From the NCBI GenBank assembly GCA_026545225.1, contig CM048849.1, positions 44,540,336 through 44,604,335 of the forward strand: a DNA stretch of 64,000 bases. The letters run 5' to 3'. The notes beneath the pieces were generated by a model that saw only the letters and a list, made by a program, of their open reading frames with translations, ran no database searches and was not told the origin of the DNA. The translations under genes and the position numbers were made by a program. Shown one piece after another: positions 1 to 10,993 of the stretch; position 1 is the stretch's first letter, and each line of letters starts with the position of its first letter. The DNA comes from Cornus controversa. Taxonomy: Eukaryota; Streptophyta; Magnoliopsida; Cornales; Cornaceae.

Positions 1-2068
1 TGGTTTCCCTCTTAATCACATCATATAGATCAAGGAATTCATCACTACCCCTTCCTATTCAATTTCTATTAATGGTGAATTTCATGAATTTTTTAAAGGT
101 GCTAGGGAACTTAGACAAAAAGATCCTCTTTCCCCTTCCCTTTTTTTCCTGGCTATGGAGGTCTTCTCTCTCATATCACATCACACCATCCTGAATAATC
201 CATCCTTTCATTTCCACTAGAGATGTAAGGAACTTATTATAAGTCATCTTAGTTTTGCTGACGACCTTTTGCTCCTCTGTCATGGTGACATCAACTTTGT
301 TACTATCCTTAAGCAAACCTTAGATACATTTCCCTCCATTTTTGGTCTCTATGTCATCAACTTTAAAAAATTAGCATTCTTTTCTGGTATTAGACTATCT
401 ACTGAGTTGGAAATTCTTTCTTTGCTTGGGTTTGAAAGGGGTTACTTACCTATTCGACATCTTGGTGTGCCTTTGATTATAAAAGGTCTAAAAGCTGTTG
501 ACTGTCAAGCCTTGGTTGATAAAGTCTCTTCTAAAATTAATCATTAGACAGTTAAACCTATGCTGCTAGATTATAACTTATTAAATCTACTCTTTTAGGC
601 ATTATTCTTTATTGGTCAAGGCTCTTCATCCTGCCAAAGAAGGTTATCAATAATATTAATTCTACTCTGAGGGCCTTCCTATGATCTTGGGTAGACCTCA
701 ACCCTCATAAAGCTAAGATCAATTGGGTCCAGGTTTGCAATCCTAAAGAGGAAGGGGGACTGAGCATCCATAATATTGTCCTATAGAATAAGGCAGCCAT
801 TCTTAAAAAGATTTGGAACCTTTTTAACAGGAAGAAGCAAAACATGTGGATTGATTGGATAGATTGCTATCTTTTAAAAGGAAAAAGCTTTTGGAAGATT
901 AATTTACCTTAACAGGCCTCATGGATATGGAGGAAAATGTTGCAACTTCGACACATAGCAAGACCTTTGATCAAACATCATATTTGCAATGGTAACACCA
1001 CTATGTTCTGGTTTGACAACTGGTCAAGTCTCAGTCCCCTCGCCAATAGAGTAAGTTCATTATCCACCCATTTAATTACTCCTGGTGAATTTTTTAGAGT
1101 TAGTTCATTCATCTCAGAGGGGACCTGGTCTTTTCCTTCAACGCTGCTCAGACTTCTTCCTGAACTAAGAGTGACCCAAAATCTCCCCCCAATCTCTTCC
1201 AACAATGATTATTATGTCTTTTGGCTACTATCCTCAAACAAAATATTTTCATTATCCCATACTTTAAAAGCCATTTCTCCTGCATCACTTCTGGCATTTT
1301 GGACACATATTACTTGGTTTCGACCCCCCATCCCTAGCCATAACTTTATCTTGTGGTTAGCTATCCAAAATAGACTTCAAACTCTGGATAAAAAGACTTC
1401 ATTTTTTAAGAAATGTCCCAACTTTTGCTCCTTATGCTTTTCTACTGCGGAGTCGCATTCACACTTATTCATTGAATGTGAGTTTTTAGCATACATTTGG
1501 CAGGCTATCCAGCAGAATTTCCTGCAAGCTGGAATGAAGTCATCACATGGTCTTCTCATCATTGGAAATATGATCCAAAAAATTGTGTGTGTTTGGCTAT
1601 GTAAATTGAGTCTCGTAGCTTGTGGTTACTTCATCTAGAAAAAAAGAAATTCTCGACTAATGAACGACAAATCTTTTGATATGAAGCAGATTTTGAAGGT
1701 GATCACTGACACAATAAGATGCAAGCTCATGAGTACCAAGTGGAGATACAATAATGATATGAATCGTGTTATGTTAGAGTGGGGTTTGCCTATGATATGT
1801 ATAAAATCCAACGTTCCTCCCCAAGCAATTGAGATGAATGGTGCTCTGTTTCCATGATTTGATTCAGAGCAACAATAATCTTTTTTGTATAGGTTACTGA
1901 TTTGGGCTTGGTTTTGTTTACCATGGTCCAGGATAGGTTAAATGGTTTATTTTGGACTTTCTCAACTTTGACAGGAAATCTTTCTTGGGCTTATTTATGT
2001 AAAAGCCCATTTCTATTGTAACTACATTTTATTTATTAGATAATTTGCTTTGCGTTTCAAAAAAAAAA
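1..2068 (+). mobile_element. LINE (L1-type non-LTR retrotransposon), 3' part, decayed
   Basis: The window opens inside a reverse transcriptase. Around 100-290 it reads a degenerate RQGDPLSP-like box (here RQKDPLSPSLF) and then the catalytic FADDLLLL box. The thumb-like LGVPLI segment follows near 455-485. From about 937 to 1640 comes the C-terminal zinc-binding region of plant L1 elements, with the spacing CxxC...HxxxxC visible in CSLCFSTAESHSHLFIEC. A run of ten A at 2059-2068 marks the 3' end. The reading frame is interrupted by stops and shifts (for example near 547 and 913), so it cannot be active. The 5' end lies outside the window. It belongs to the same clade as the LINE at 28660-30780, judged by matching residues after the FADD box. 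The poly(A) abuts F-box coding sequence, so it inserted into an F-box gene copy. Confidence 0.88.
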
Positions 2069-2306
2069 TGAGGAAATTTTTGAAGGGTTTCTTTATGTAG
2101 TTAATAACCATACTACCTTCTGTACAATTGATGTGCCAATTGTGCTTTTCTGCTTCACAAAAGGTGGTGAACTTATTATGCAAGTAATAAGGAAAAAGGA
2201 TTGTCAAGTACAATTTCGAAGAGAATGCATTTAAGGATCTTTTGGTTACCGACTCTGTGATTCAATCAACTATGTATGTGGAGAGTTTTGTACCACCCAT
2301 TGACTG
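2069..2306 (+). pseudogene. F-box gene relic, 3' coding end cut off by a LINE
   Basis: Directly after the LINE poly(A), the + strand encodes a decayed match to the last ~75 residues of the intact F-box protein at 10994-12094. Shared pieces are GGELIMQVIRK against GELVMQIRK, and IQSTMYVESF next to a stop against SQSTIYVESL next to a stop. The two pieces lie in different frames with a stop between them, so it is a pseudogene. The similarity runs on into the 3' flank: the stretch near 2445-2500 resembles the 3' untranslated region of the intact gene near 12240-12290. The missing 5' part would lie left of the LINE, outside the window, or is deleted. Confidence 0.72.
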
Positions 2307-3104
2307 AGAAATAATAACATTAGAAAGATAAAAGTAGTACTAATGGAGTGATTTTCTGTTCACATACATCTCTTGTTATGTGTCTTACTACTGCATTTGT
2401 AATTTATGGTATGGTTTTGTTACGTGTCTTACTACCGCCTATGATTATGTCTTTTGTATATGAGTAAAATTTATTTTTTTAGAATTTTCCAAACATTGTG
2501 ATGAATTACCAATGTTTAGAAAAATGTTATCTTAACTGTAGTTCAATTGTAACTGATGAGAGAATTAGAGTCTAGTTTGAATTTGAATGACATGGAAGAC
2601 AAGTCATCATGACAAATTCAAAACTGACCCAATTAGGGTGGAAAGCCAAAGAGTCTGTGTTTTGGCAGTGTCCGACTGGGATACTAAATGTATAATATCT
2701 TTATAAATACTATGGCAGTGGTACACAATTAATATTTATTCAGTGCATTTACAGATTTCTAAGCACTTTCGATTCTAATTTGATCTATCTCGTGCAGGAC
2801 CCTAATTGTATGACGATTTCTGTTTAGCAAAAATTAGATTATCAACTACTGTAATTAATCTAGTTTAATCTTTAGGAGTCGTATTTATGGTGTTAAATTT
2901 TATATGATGAATAGAAAATAGACCCTCCTACAAGAAAATAATCTAAAACTAACGAGAATGTGCTCTTACAGTCTAAAATTGGAAGAAACATATATAAATT
3001 CTCTTTTGAGCTTTGTGCTTTATTTTAGAGAGGTTTTTGTTGGGGGTTGCCCTGTTTGGGTTTTTTTGTTGCCCTAGGGATTGTCTTCCTAACTTTTATA
3101 CTTA
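2307..3104. other. Non-coding: old F-box 3' flank, then unassigned DNA
   Basis: The first ~200 bases match the 3' untranslated region of the intact F-box gene. After about 2520 nothing is recognised on either strand apart from AT-rich intergenic DNA. The last bases before 3105 carry the TTA target copy of the MITE that follows. Confidence 0.5.
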
Positions 3105-3437
3105 GGCCTTGTTTGGATTGGCTTTTGAAAAGTGGCTTTCGGCTTTTTAAACTCAAAAGTCGTTTTGGAGAGTGTTTGGATCGGTAAGGCTGAAGAGGTT
3201 CAAAGTCCAAAAAGAGCGTTCAAAGGAAGCTGTTTGTCAAAGCTTTTGCTTCAGCTTTTAGGCAGAAGAAAAAAACAAACAGAAGCTAAATCAAGAAGCT
3301 AGTACACACCAGCTTCCTTTAAAAGCTCTTTTTGTACTCTGAAGTTCTTTAGTCTTACCAATCCAAATACTCTCCAAAATGACTTTTGAGCTTGAAAAGC
3401 CGAAAACTGCTTTTCAAATGCTAATCCAAACAGGGCC
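3105..3437. mobile_element. Tourist-like MITE (PIF/Harbinger type), 333 bp
   Basis: Long imperfect terminal inverted repeats begin GGCCTTGTTTGGATTGGC and end with the complement of GGCCCTGTTTGGATTAGC. The match extends about 90 bases inward. The element is bounded by TTA at 3102-3104 and TTA at 3438-3440, the usual target duplication of PIF/Harbinger elements. There is no coding capacity; a transposase from elsewhere would have moved it. Confidence 0.85.
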
Positions 3438-3440
3438 TTA

Positions 3441-3902
3441 GTATACTTTCTTTTAAAAGACTTTTTCACAAATCATTTCTTCATAATGTTTCTAGGGTTG
3501 TTCCCCGCAATTAAAAATTATTTTGTTATGACTTGGAAGTCGCAAGTTCGAAATGTAAAATTGTCTTTTCAAAGAAGTAGGTAAAAGTTCGTATACATCT
3601 AATCATTTACAAACTCTGCAGTGATGAGAGCATCATGCATTGGGCTGTCCTTGTCATGTTTCTTCTTATTTTCCTCCCAGAGTACTTATTTTGACAATTT
3701 CTCTCTCTTTGTTGTTAGGGGGATTCATTTACAGGCAAATTCCTTCATCTCCTCCATCACTTCAACATCCTCAATGCAAGAGGAGATGATTGTTAAATGT
3801 ATACAAATTAATTCCACTTGCAATAGTCTCTTTCCCTAACTTTTGAATTCCAAGTTTTTCAAAAGAAAAACAAAACATTTATAAGTTGTTGTTTCAATTG
3901 TG

Positions 3903-3957
<55 letters not shown>

Positions 3958-3968
3958 ACGATTGTGGT
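3441..3968. other. Non-coding, with a long (AT)n microsatellite at about 3908-3955
   Basis: No gene is recognised. A roughly 48-bp pure AT run lies just left of the Copia element, which inserted about 13 bases beyond it. Confidence 0.6.
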
Positions 3969-5110
3969 TGTGAGTTACGCGGTGCGGAAGCAGTTTAGTT
4001 AATTTAGAGTGAGATGCTAATCCTTAGACCTAAAGGGGGGTGAATAGGTCATCTTGCCCAATTTTTATGATTGATTAATTACCCTCAATTATTATCAATT
4101 AAGCATCCAAACCAATCACAAAATAAATAAAGCAAGTAAGGAAAAGTTAGAGATGACACCAGGAATTTTACGTGGAAACCCAAGATGGGAAAAACCACGG
4201 GGGTAAGGCAGAAACTCCAGAGAAACCAATCCACTATCTCGAAGCAAAGTACATCAGACTCTGTCCCAGACTCACACCCCTCTTCACTCTGTCAAAGATC
4301 TGATGCGGAACACCTCAGGCTTATGATTGCGACAACATGTCCAACTGCTGCAAACTTCCGGCTAACGTCACAATCCTTACAGAAAGGTAGCTGAAAGAAC
4401 AATAATACTCAGCAAGTATTTTGTTCCCTTCGTAGTGATCGTTTCTCTTCCTCTTCAGATAAAATCTTGTAGTTTGAAGGAACCACCTCTGCTGCTATTG
4501 ATCAACTGTGTAGACTGATGATGTCTTGAAGCTTCCGTTGATCAGATGAAGAATAACATCACAACTTAAACACTTCGTGTGTGTGTGCTCTCAAAAATAA
4601 AATCAATAAATATTTTCTCTCATAAATTTCTCTTTTAGCTCTCAAAAATATATTCCTAGCTCTGAATATTAAATCATTGAGTTCCTCATCTCTCTCTTTT
4701 TGATTGAAGCATAAAGAGGTATTTATAAGGTTTAGAATCCTTAGTCTACTTGGAAAACAAGTTTAAAACACCTAAGGAAAGTTTTAAAGAAGTTTTGGTT
4801 GACTAGGAAATCAATTCGGATCAAAAAGAAAATTTTCGCACATGTCAGCTAAGTCGGACCGGTCTTAAAAATTGGGGACCGGTGGGACTTTTGCAGACAC
4901 TTGAAAATTTTCAAGTCCTGAGCCCACCAAACTTCAAAACATAGTGTCCTCACTCACATACTTGTTCTAAGTGATGTACTCATCAAATCCACGGTATCGA
5001 GACACCTTCCGTTCAGCTCCGAAGATCGAGACACAAGATTAAACAAAAATTACAACTCGATCAACAAGTTTTGACACCGAAATTTGCCAATTACAATTAT
5101 ATATCTCACA
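3969..5110 (-). repeat. Copia LTR, 3' LTR in element orientation
   Basis: Starts TGTGAGTTACGC and ends ATATCTCACA, with a short TGTGAG/CTCACA inverted repeat at its edges. It is the same length as the partner at 7609-8750 and about 97% identical by eye. Confidence 0.93.
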
Positions 5111-5123
5111 ATCTCCCCCTTTG
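5111..5123 (-). other. Polypurine tract of the Copia element
   Basis: On the minus strand the bases next to the 3' LTR read AAAGGGGGAGAT, the usual plus-strand primer tract of plant Copia elements. Confidence 0.85.
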
Positions 5124-7594
5124 GCAATTTCGTGACAAAACCAACATAGACAATATGTAATCTACCCCGCAGCAGAAAATATAAATTACAATGTTGTCAA
5201 AAATAAAAAATACAACTGAGCCAAACTGAGCATTCACTTTGATCTTGAGCTTGTGGTAAATATGAAGAACACCTATATTCAGCAAATATGATGAACCACG
5301 ATAATCTGCAAAACAACACTCAAAGATACCTTCGTGAAAGCTTAATAAAGATAAATAAGCATAACCATAAGCAATAGGTTCACTCTCAGGTAACCTTAAG
5401 GTGTTTATACCTTCTTCTTCCTTAGGTTGATCATGTATCTCCTTAGGCCTTGAGTCATCAATCACAACATTAATTGACTTCATTACAACTTTAGTGCGAC
5501 GGTTATACACCCTATACGCCCGACTATTTATTGCATATCCCAAAAAGTATCCTTCATCACTTCTAGAGTCAAATTTTCCTAAATTCTCCCTATCTCTAAG
5601 GATATAACATTTATTCCCAAAGACTCTAAAGTGTTTAATGTTGGGCGTCTTTCCATACCACAATTCATATGCAGTCTTTTCAGTTCCAGGCTTAAGGTAC
5701 ACCCTGTTTAAAACATGACAAGCAGTACTAACAGCTTCAGCCCAAAAATGTTTAGCTAACTTACTTTCATGAAGCATAGTACGTGCCATTTTTGCAATTG
5801 TCCTATTCTTTATTTCAACTGCACCATTCTGCTGAGGTGTTTTAGGTGCAGAGAATTCATGACTTATGCCAAGATTATCACAATACTCAATGTAAGGTCT
5901 AGGTTCAAACTCAACTCCCCTATCACTCCTCACACGAGTTATTGCATATCCTTTATCATTCTGGATCCTTTGACAAATTGACCTGAAGAACACAAAAGCA
6001 TCAGATTTTTCTCTCAAGAAAGCAATAAAAGTAAATCTAGAAAAATCATCAACCATTACAAGCATATACTTTTTACCACTTATGCTTTGAGTTCTTACTG
6101 GACCCATTAAATCCATATGAATCAGTTCCAATGGTCTTGAAGTGACTTGATGCTTAAGTCTCTTATGTGACACTCTAGTTTGCTTACTTAATTGACATGG
6201 TCCACATACCTCATCTGTTGGTCTTTTCAATTTAGGCAAATCTCGAACTCGTTCATGATTAGACAAACTTACCAAATCATTGTACACCAAGTCTCCTATG
6301 CCACAAAATAGCTTCATCAGTCATAGCAGAAAAACACATATGTGAAGGATCTGAAAATATCACATAACAATTTTCAGGAGTTCTAGATCCTTTCAAAATA
6401 CAATCACCCTGCTCATTAGTTACAAAACATCCATGTTGAGTAAAATTAACTTGAAAACCACTATCACATATTTGACTGATACTCAACAAGTTTGCAGCTA
6501 AACCTTTAACATATAGAACATTTTTCAATTCACCAAAAGTAGAAAAATTAATTATACCTTTACCACTTACTTTAGATACATTGCCATCACCAAAGGTAAC
6601 AGACCCACCAGTATAATCCTTAAAAGTGGTAAACAATGTTCTATTCCCAGTCATATGCCTAGAGCAACCACTATCAAAGTACCAACCTGTAGGACCAAGT
6701 GTTCTAAGTGCAGTGTGCATGATAAAACATTTCAGATTATTCTTTTTCACCCAAACAGTTTCAGATTTTTTATCAAATAATTTCCTAACTATTTCAGAAT
6801 CAGAAATATCAGCCTCAAGGGACTTTTTCTTCTTATTTCCTATAACAGAATTAAAGCAATTCAATTTATCAAATTTCTCTTTCAATTCCTGTTGCTTCTT
6901 TTCAAGTTATTTCATCTCATTCAACAAAACTCTTGAACTGTCTAAGTTTTTATGCCTTTTCAGTTCAACTTTTCTCTTCTGACACTTGTATTTAATATGA
7001 CCTATTTCTCCACAAAAATGACATGTTGGAGCAAGTTTAGAGCATGAGTAATAATAGAAGGCTTAGTCTCAACTTTCACAAAAATATTTTTTGATTTTAA
7101 AAATGAAAATTTCTTTGAAGTTGAAACCAATTCTTCTTTGTTACTCAAGTTTTTAGAAAAATTCAACTTACCAAATTTGCAAGTGTCAGAGTTAAATTTC
7201 TGAAAAGACTGATTAGATTTAACAAGTTCACTATTCAAGTTATCAATCTTATGCTCAAGTGAATTATTAAACCCTTTAATTTGTTTAACTTCTTGTTCCA
7301 GAAATTCAACTTTACCAAGAAGATTCATCTTTTCATGTCTAAGTTCTTCTAAATTTTTATTGGTAACAGAAACTTCCAATTTGTAAATATCTATATCAAG
7401 TTTAGCAAATTTTAATTTTTCCAACAAATTTTCATAGTCCCTTTTCAGCTTAGACCACTCAAGATGCATGCCAGTTATAGAATCAGAAAATTGGGGTAAA
7501 ATAATTTCTTCATCAAAAGACAAAACATGAGACATCATGAAATTCACAACTAAATTAACCAAAAAAAAAAATCTAACTCAGAATTGAGCAACCC

Positions 7595-7606
7595 GCTCTG
7601 ATACCA
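7595..7606 (-). other. Primer binding site, initiator-Met tRNA
   Basis: On the minus strand this reads TGGTATCAGAGC, complementary to the 3' end of plant initiator methionine tRNA and two bases inside the 5' LTR. It fixes the orientation of the element. Confidence 0.92.
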
Positions 7607-7608
7607 AA

Positions 7609-8750
7609 TGTGAGTTACGCGGTGCGGAAGCAGTTTAGTTAATTTAGAGTGAGATGCTAATCCTTAGACCTAGAGGGGGGTGAATAGGTCATCTTGCTCA
7701 ATTTTTATGATTGATTAATTACCCACATTTATTATCAATTAAGCATCCAAACCAATCACAAAATAAATAAAGCAAGTAAGAAAAAGTTAGAGATAACACC
7801 AGGAATTTTATGTGGAAACCCAAGATGGGAAAAACCACGGGGGTGAGGCAGAAATCCCAGAGAAACCAATCCACTATCTCGAAGCAAAGTACATCAGACT
7901 CTGTCCCAGACTTACACCCCTCTTCACTTTGTCAAGGATCTGATGCGGAACACCTCAGGCTTATGATTGCGACAACATGTCCAACTGCTGCAAACTTTTG
8001 GCTAACGTCACAATCCTTACAGAAAGGTAGCTGAAAGAACAACAATACTCAGCAAGTATTTTGTTCCCTTCGTAGTGATCGTTTCTCTTCCTCTTCAGAT
8101 AAAATCTTGTAGTTTGAAGGAACCACCTCTGCTGCTATTGATCAACTGTGTAGACTGATGATGTCTTGAAGCTTCCGTTAATCAGATGAAGAATAACATC
8201 ACAACTTAAACACTTCGTGTGTGTATGCTCTCAAAAATAAAATCGATAAAGATTTTCTCTCATAAATTCCTCTTTTAGCTCTCAAAAATATATTCCTAAC
8301 TCTGAATATTAAATCATTGAGTTCCTCATTTCTCTCCTTTTGATTGAAGCATAAAGAGGTATTTATAAGGTTTAGAATCCTTAGTCTACTTGGAAAACAA
8401 GTTTAAAACACCAAAGGAAAGTTTTAAAGAAGTTTTGGTTGACTAGGAAATCAATTCGGATCAAAAAGGAAATTTTCGCACATGTCAGCTAAGTCGGACC
8501 GGTCCTAAAAATTGGGGACCGGTGGGACTTTTGCAGACACTTGAAAATTTCCAAGTCCTGAGCCCACCAAACTTCAAAACATAGTGTCCTCACTCACATA
8601 CTTGTTCTAAGTGATGTACTCATCAAATCTACGGTATCGAGACACCTTCCGTTCAGCTCCGAAGATCGAGACACAAGATCAAACAAAAATTACAACTCGA
8701 TCAACAAGTTTTGACACCGAAATTTGCCAATTACAATTATATATCTCACA
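7609..8750 (-). repeat. Copia LTR, 5' LTR in element orientation
   Basis: Partner of 3969-5110. On the minus strand a TATA-like CCTTATAAATACC lies around 8359-8371, a plausible element promoter. Confidence 0.93.
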
Positions 8751-8755
8751 GTCGT

Positions 8756-9559
8756 GTCGGACCTTTTAAAACATCCAATAATCTATTACCGGACACATGC
8801 ACCAGGCAATTAGCGAAAAAGTTTCTGGAATCTCCAAGATGTGAGGTGAGTCTTTACCATTGCACTATCCCCTTGGGAATAATAAAATTTTGAATTGAGT
8901 TGAGTCCATTTAAGAAAATTTCAAATTAATTTATATAATTTTGGAATGAGAAGTCATCCTTTCCATTTCCTACACAAAGATTAGAACCTTTTTCACTTCA
9001 ACTTTTATCTTATTCTTAATTATCTTTTTTTTTTTTTTAGTTAGAAGATGTCAAGGGTGAGACTTGATTGGCCCAACTGAACCAAATCCGACTTGGTCTT
9101 CCAACAGTTGTTTGGGAGAATTTTTTGTTGCACAGGTTGGCCCTGTGTTATTATTATTATTTTTTTGTTGCACAGGTTGGCCAAATCAATGACGTCCAGA
9201 TCACAACAGTTAATAGTCAAACCCAACTCACTTGAACTTAGAAAAAATGCTCGAGTTGGACTCCTACAATAAATATATAAATATTTGTGATATGATATGA
9301 TATAATGTGGTTCAACATGGGACTAATTTCATTATTTGAGAAATGTTTGTGAAAAGATGCACACATGAATGAAACCAAAGAAAGAACATGGGGGAAAACA
9401 TAATTAAAACCATAATTTCTCCAAATGTTCAACATAATTATTCCAAATTGCCACTCAGATCATATCCATTGTTCACATTTCATATTTGCCATTTTATTTG
9501 GTTTTGTTTTTTATTTCAAAATTTAAGAAAGTTGAAATGAGAAGAAAAGTGAGCTCGCG
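8756..9559. other. Non-coding, nothing recognised
   Basis: AT-rich DNA with no convincing gene. A 22-base segment reading TTTTTTGTTGCACAGGTTGG and continuing is present twice, near 9122 and 9161, as a small local duplication. Confidence 0.5.
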
Positions 9560-9790
9560 TAGCTCCCAAGTTCCCTATTCCCGTAGGACGAGGAGAGTGT
9601 GAATAGCACTCAAATCCTTGCGTGACTCGATTTCTTTTATTTTTTTTTCTCTTAGGATTTGCTTTCTTCACTCACGAATCGAAAGTTTCTTTTTTTTTTT
9701 TTTTGGAAAATAAAAATTTATCCAAAATTTTTTTCCCCAAAAGTTAAAACCCTCATGCCTCATCTACCCTAATTCTTCTAAATGGATGAG
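9560..9790 (+). pseudogene. Gene-less copy of the F-box 5' leader
   Basis: The piece GTAGGACGAGGAGAGTGTG...ACTCAAATCCTTGCGTGACT (9582-9630), and then AAAACCCTCATGCCTCATCT...CCCTAATTC (about 9748-9775), match in order the leader of the intact F-box gene at 10855-10935. About 115 bases of T-rich DNA separate the two matching parts here. No F-box coding sequence follows. With the relic at 2069-2306 this points to an earlier tandem array of F-box genes on the + strand. Confidence 0.6.
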
Positions 9791-9922
9791 ATAATTTTTT
9801 CTATAATTGGTTGTTGCATATGAAATAGGGTGATTATAAAGAGCTTCTAAAAAGCCCGACACCACTAATAAAAATAAATGGATGAAATGTTTTTCTTTGG
9901 AAAATACGCTGCATAGACAATA

Positions 9923-10238
9923 CACATAGATTTCTCCAAGTTTAAAACTCTTAAATAGACCAATTAATCTAGAACTCTATGATATAGAGAAAACCAAACT
10001 TTAAATATTCTATTTCAGTAAGAGTTCTCTAAAAGATATTAACTTCAATTTTTAAACCTTTCCAAATTTATCCCAGCAGTACACAAATCAATTAATTGTA
10101 TCAATCTTAAAGACAGAGACCACATAGATTTCTGCAAGTTTAGGACTCTTAAATTGACCAATTAATCTAGAACTCTATGATATAGATAACTCCAAACTAA
10201 CTTTTCAAATTTATCCAAGCAGTACACAGATCAATTGA
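9923..10238. repeat. Tandem duplication, two imperfect copies
   Basis: The block beginning ACACATAGATTTCTCCAAGT and ending near CAGTACACAAATCAATTAAT (about 9923-10095) is repeated from about 10120 to 10238. The second copy lacks an internal part. Shared landmarks are AATTAATCTAGAACTCTATG and CCAGCAGTACACA/CCAAGCAGTACACA. Confidence 0.75.
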
Positions 10239-10243
10239 TAGGC

Positions 10244-10490
10244 ATGCAATTGATGTTTATTAATCTTCTAAGTTGTTTACATCAACAACAACTTCATCAA
10301 AAAGAAAAAAAATACACAAATCAATTGTTGAAGAAATAATAAATAAATAAATAAGAAAGTAATGGAAATGGCAATTAAAATTGAAAACTTTGGAAATGGT
10401 AAAAGGTTGCTACTCTTCAGGTGATTTTCACGAAAACAAAATTATAAATAACAAAAATAAAGGCCTTATATTGATATTGTTTACCTGACA
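10244..10490 (-). repeat. Copy of the ExPP1-like gene upstream region, without the gene
   Basis: Matches 14845-15110 in order: CAATTGATGTTTATTAATCT, then ATACACAAATCAATTGTTGA, GGCAATTAAAATTGAAAA and TCAGGTGATTTTCACGA. The same block occurs a third time at 24300-24500. No ExPP1-like coding sequence accompanies this copy, so it is the left-over leader of a lost gene. Confidence 0.7.
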
Positions 10491-10526
10491 CCACCGCTTG
10501 GAAAATAGATTAGAATATAATTATTC

Positions 10527-10566
<40 letters not shown>

Positions 10567-10707
10567 CAGAGGGTTTTAAGTCGCACAAGGATTTGAGTAC
10601 TATATATTGCACACTCTCCTCATCCTACTGGAATGAGGATATATATATATATTGATATTGTTTACCTGACACCACCGCTTGGAAAATAGATTAGAATATA
10701 ATTATTC

Positions 10708-10761
<54 letters not shown>

Positions 10762-10840
10762 CAGAGGGTTTTAAGTCGCACAAGGATTTGAGTACTATAT
10801 ATTGCACACTCTCCTCATCCTACTGGAATGAGGATATATA
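10470..10840. repeat. Tandem duplication of about 181 bp with internal (AT)n
   Basis: The unit starting ATTGATATTGTTTACCTGAC at 10470 starts again at 10651. Each unit contains CACCACCGCTTGGAAAATAG, an (AT)n run, then ACAGAGGGTTTTAAGTCGCA and GGAATGAGGATATATA. The second unit differs mainly in having a longer AT run. Confidence 0.9.
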
Positions 10841-10918
10841 TATATATCCTCATTCCAGTAGGATGAGGAGAGCGTGCAATATATAGTACTCAAATCCTTG
10901 TGCGACTTAAAACCCTCT
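10763..10918. repeat. 156-bp near-perfect palindrome at the F-box promoter
   Basis: AGAGGGTTTTAAGTCGCACA...GAGGATATAT pairs with ATATATCCTC...TGTGCGACTTAAAACCCTCT about a centre at 10840/10841. By eye only one mismatch occurs in the 78-bp arms (CACACT against the complement of AGCGTG). The right arm contains ATATATAGTA (about 10878-10888), a possible TATA box of the F-box gene. The left arm is itself the second unit of the 181-bp duplication, so the leader exists in both orientations here. Confidence 0.9.
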
Positions 10919-10993
10919 GGCCTCATCTACCCTAATCCATCTCACCCACAAAATTCTTCATACATACAAGGACAGAAAGAAAGTAGTAGTAAC

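Larger units (their letters stand above)
3969..8750 (-). mobile_element. Ty1/Copia LTR retrotransposon, broken, 4782 bp
   Basis: Two 1142-bp LTRs, both TG...CA, enclose a short 2.5-kb interior read on the minus strand. Flanking 5-mers GTGGT (3964-3968) and GTCGT (8751-8755) look like a target duplication with one later change. Parts seen in element order are a coiled-coil gag-like stretch and a CCHC zinc knuckle (about 6960-7560), a protease-like DSG region and a GAG-pre-integrase LWHRRLG box (about 6280-6760), and an integrase core with CGPC and D,D,E-type motifs (about 5420-6310). The interior is far shorter than in complete Copia elements and the element is broken. By eye the LTRs differ at about 30 of 1142 positions, mostly transitions. 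With the often-used grass rate of 1.3e-8 per site per year this gives about 1 million years; a slower tree rate would make it older. Confidence 0.93.

Noticed and set aside
4185-8034. Two nearly identical small + strand frames (4185-4394 and 7810-8034)
   Set aside because: Both lie inside the LTRs of the Copia element and are copies of each other.
10874-10993. Extended F-box start upstream of 10994
   Set aside because: The longer frame begins only with GTG inside the palindrome; the first ATG is at 10994.
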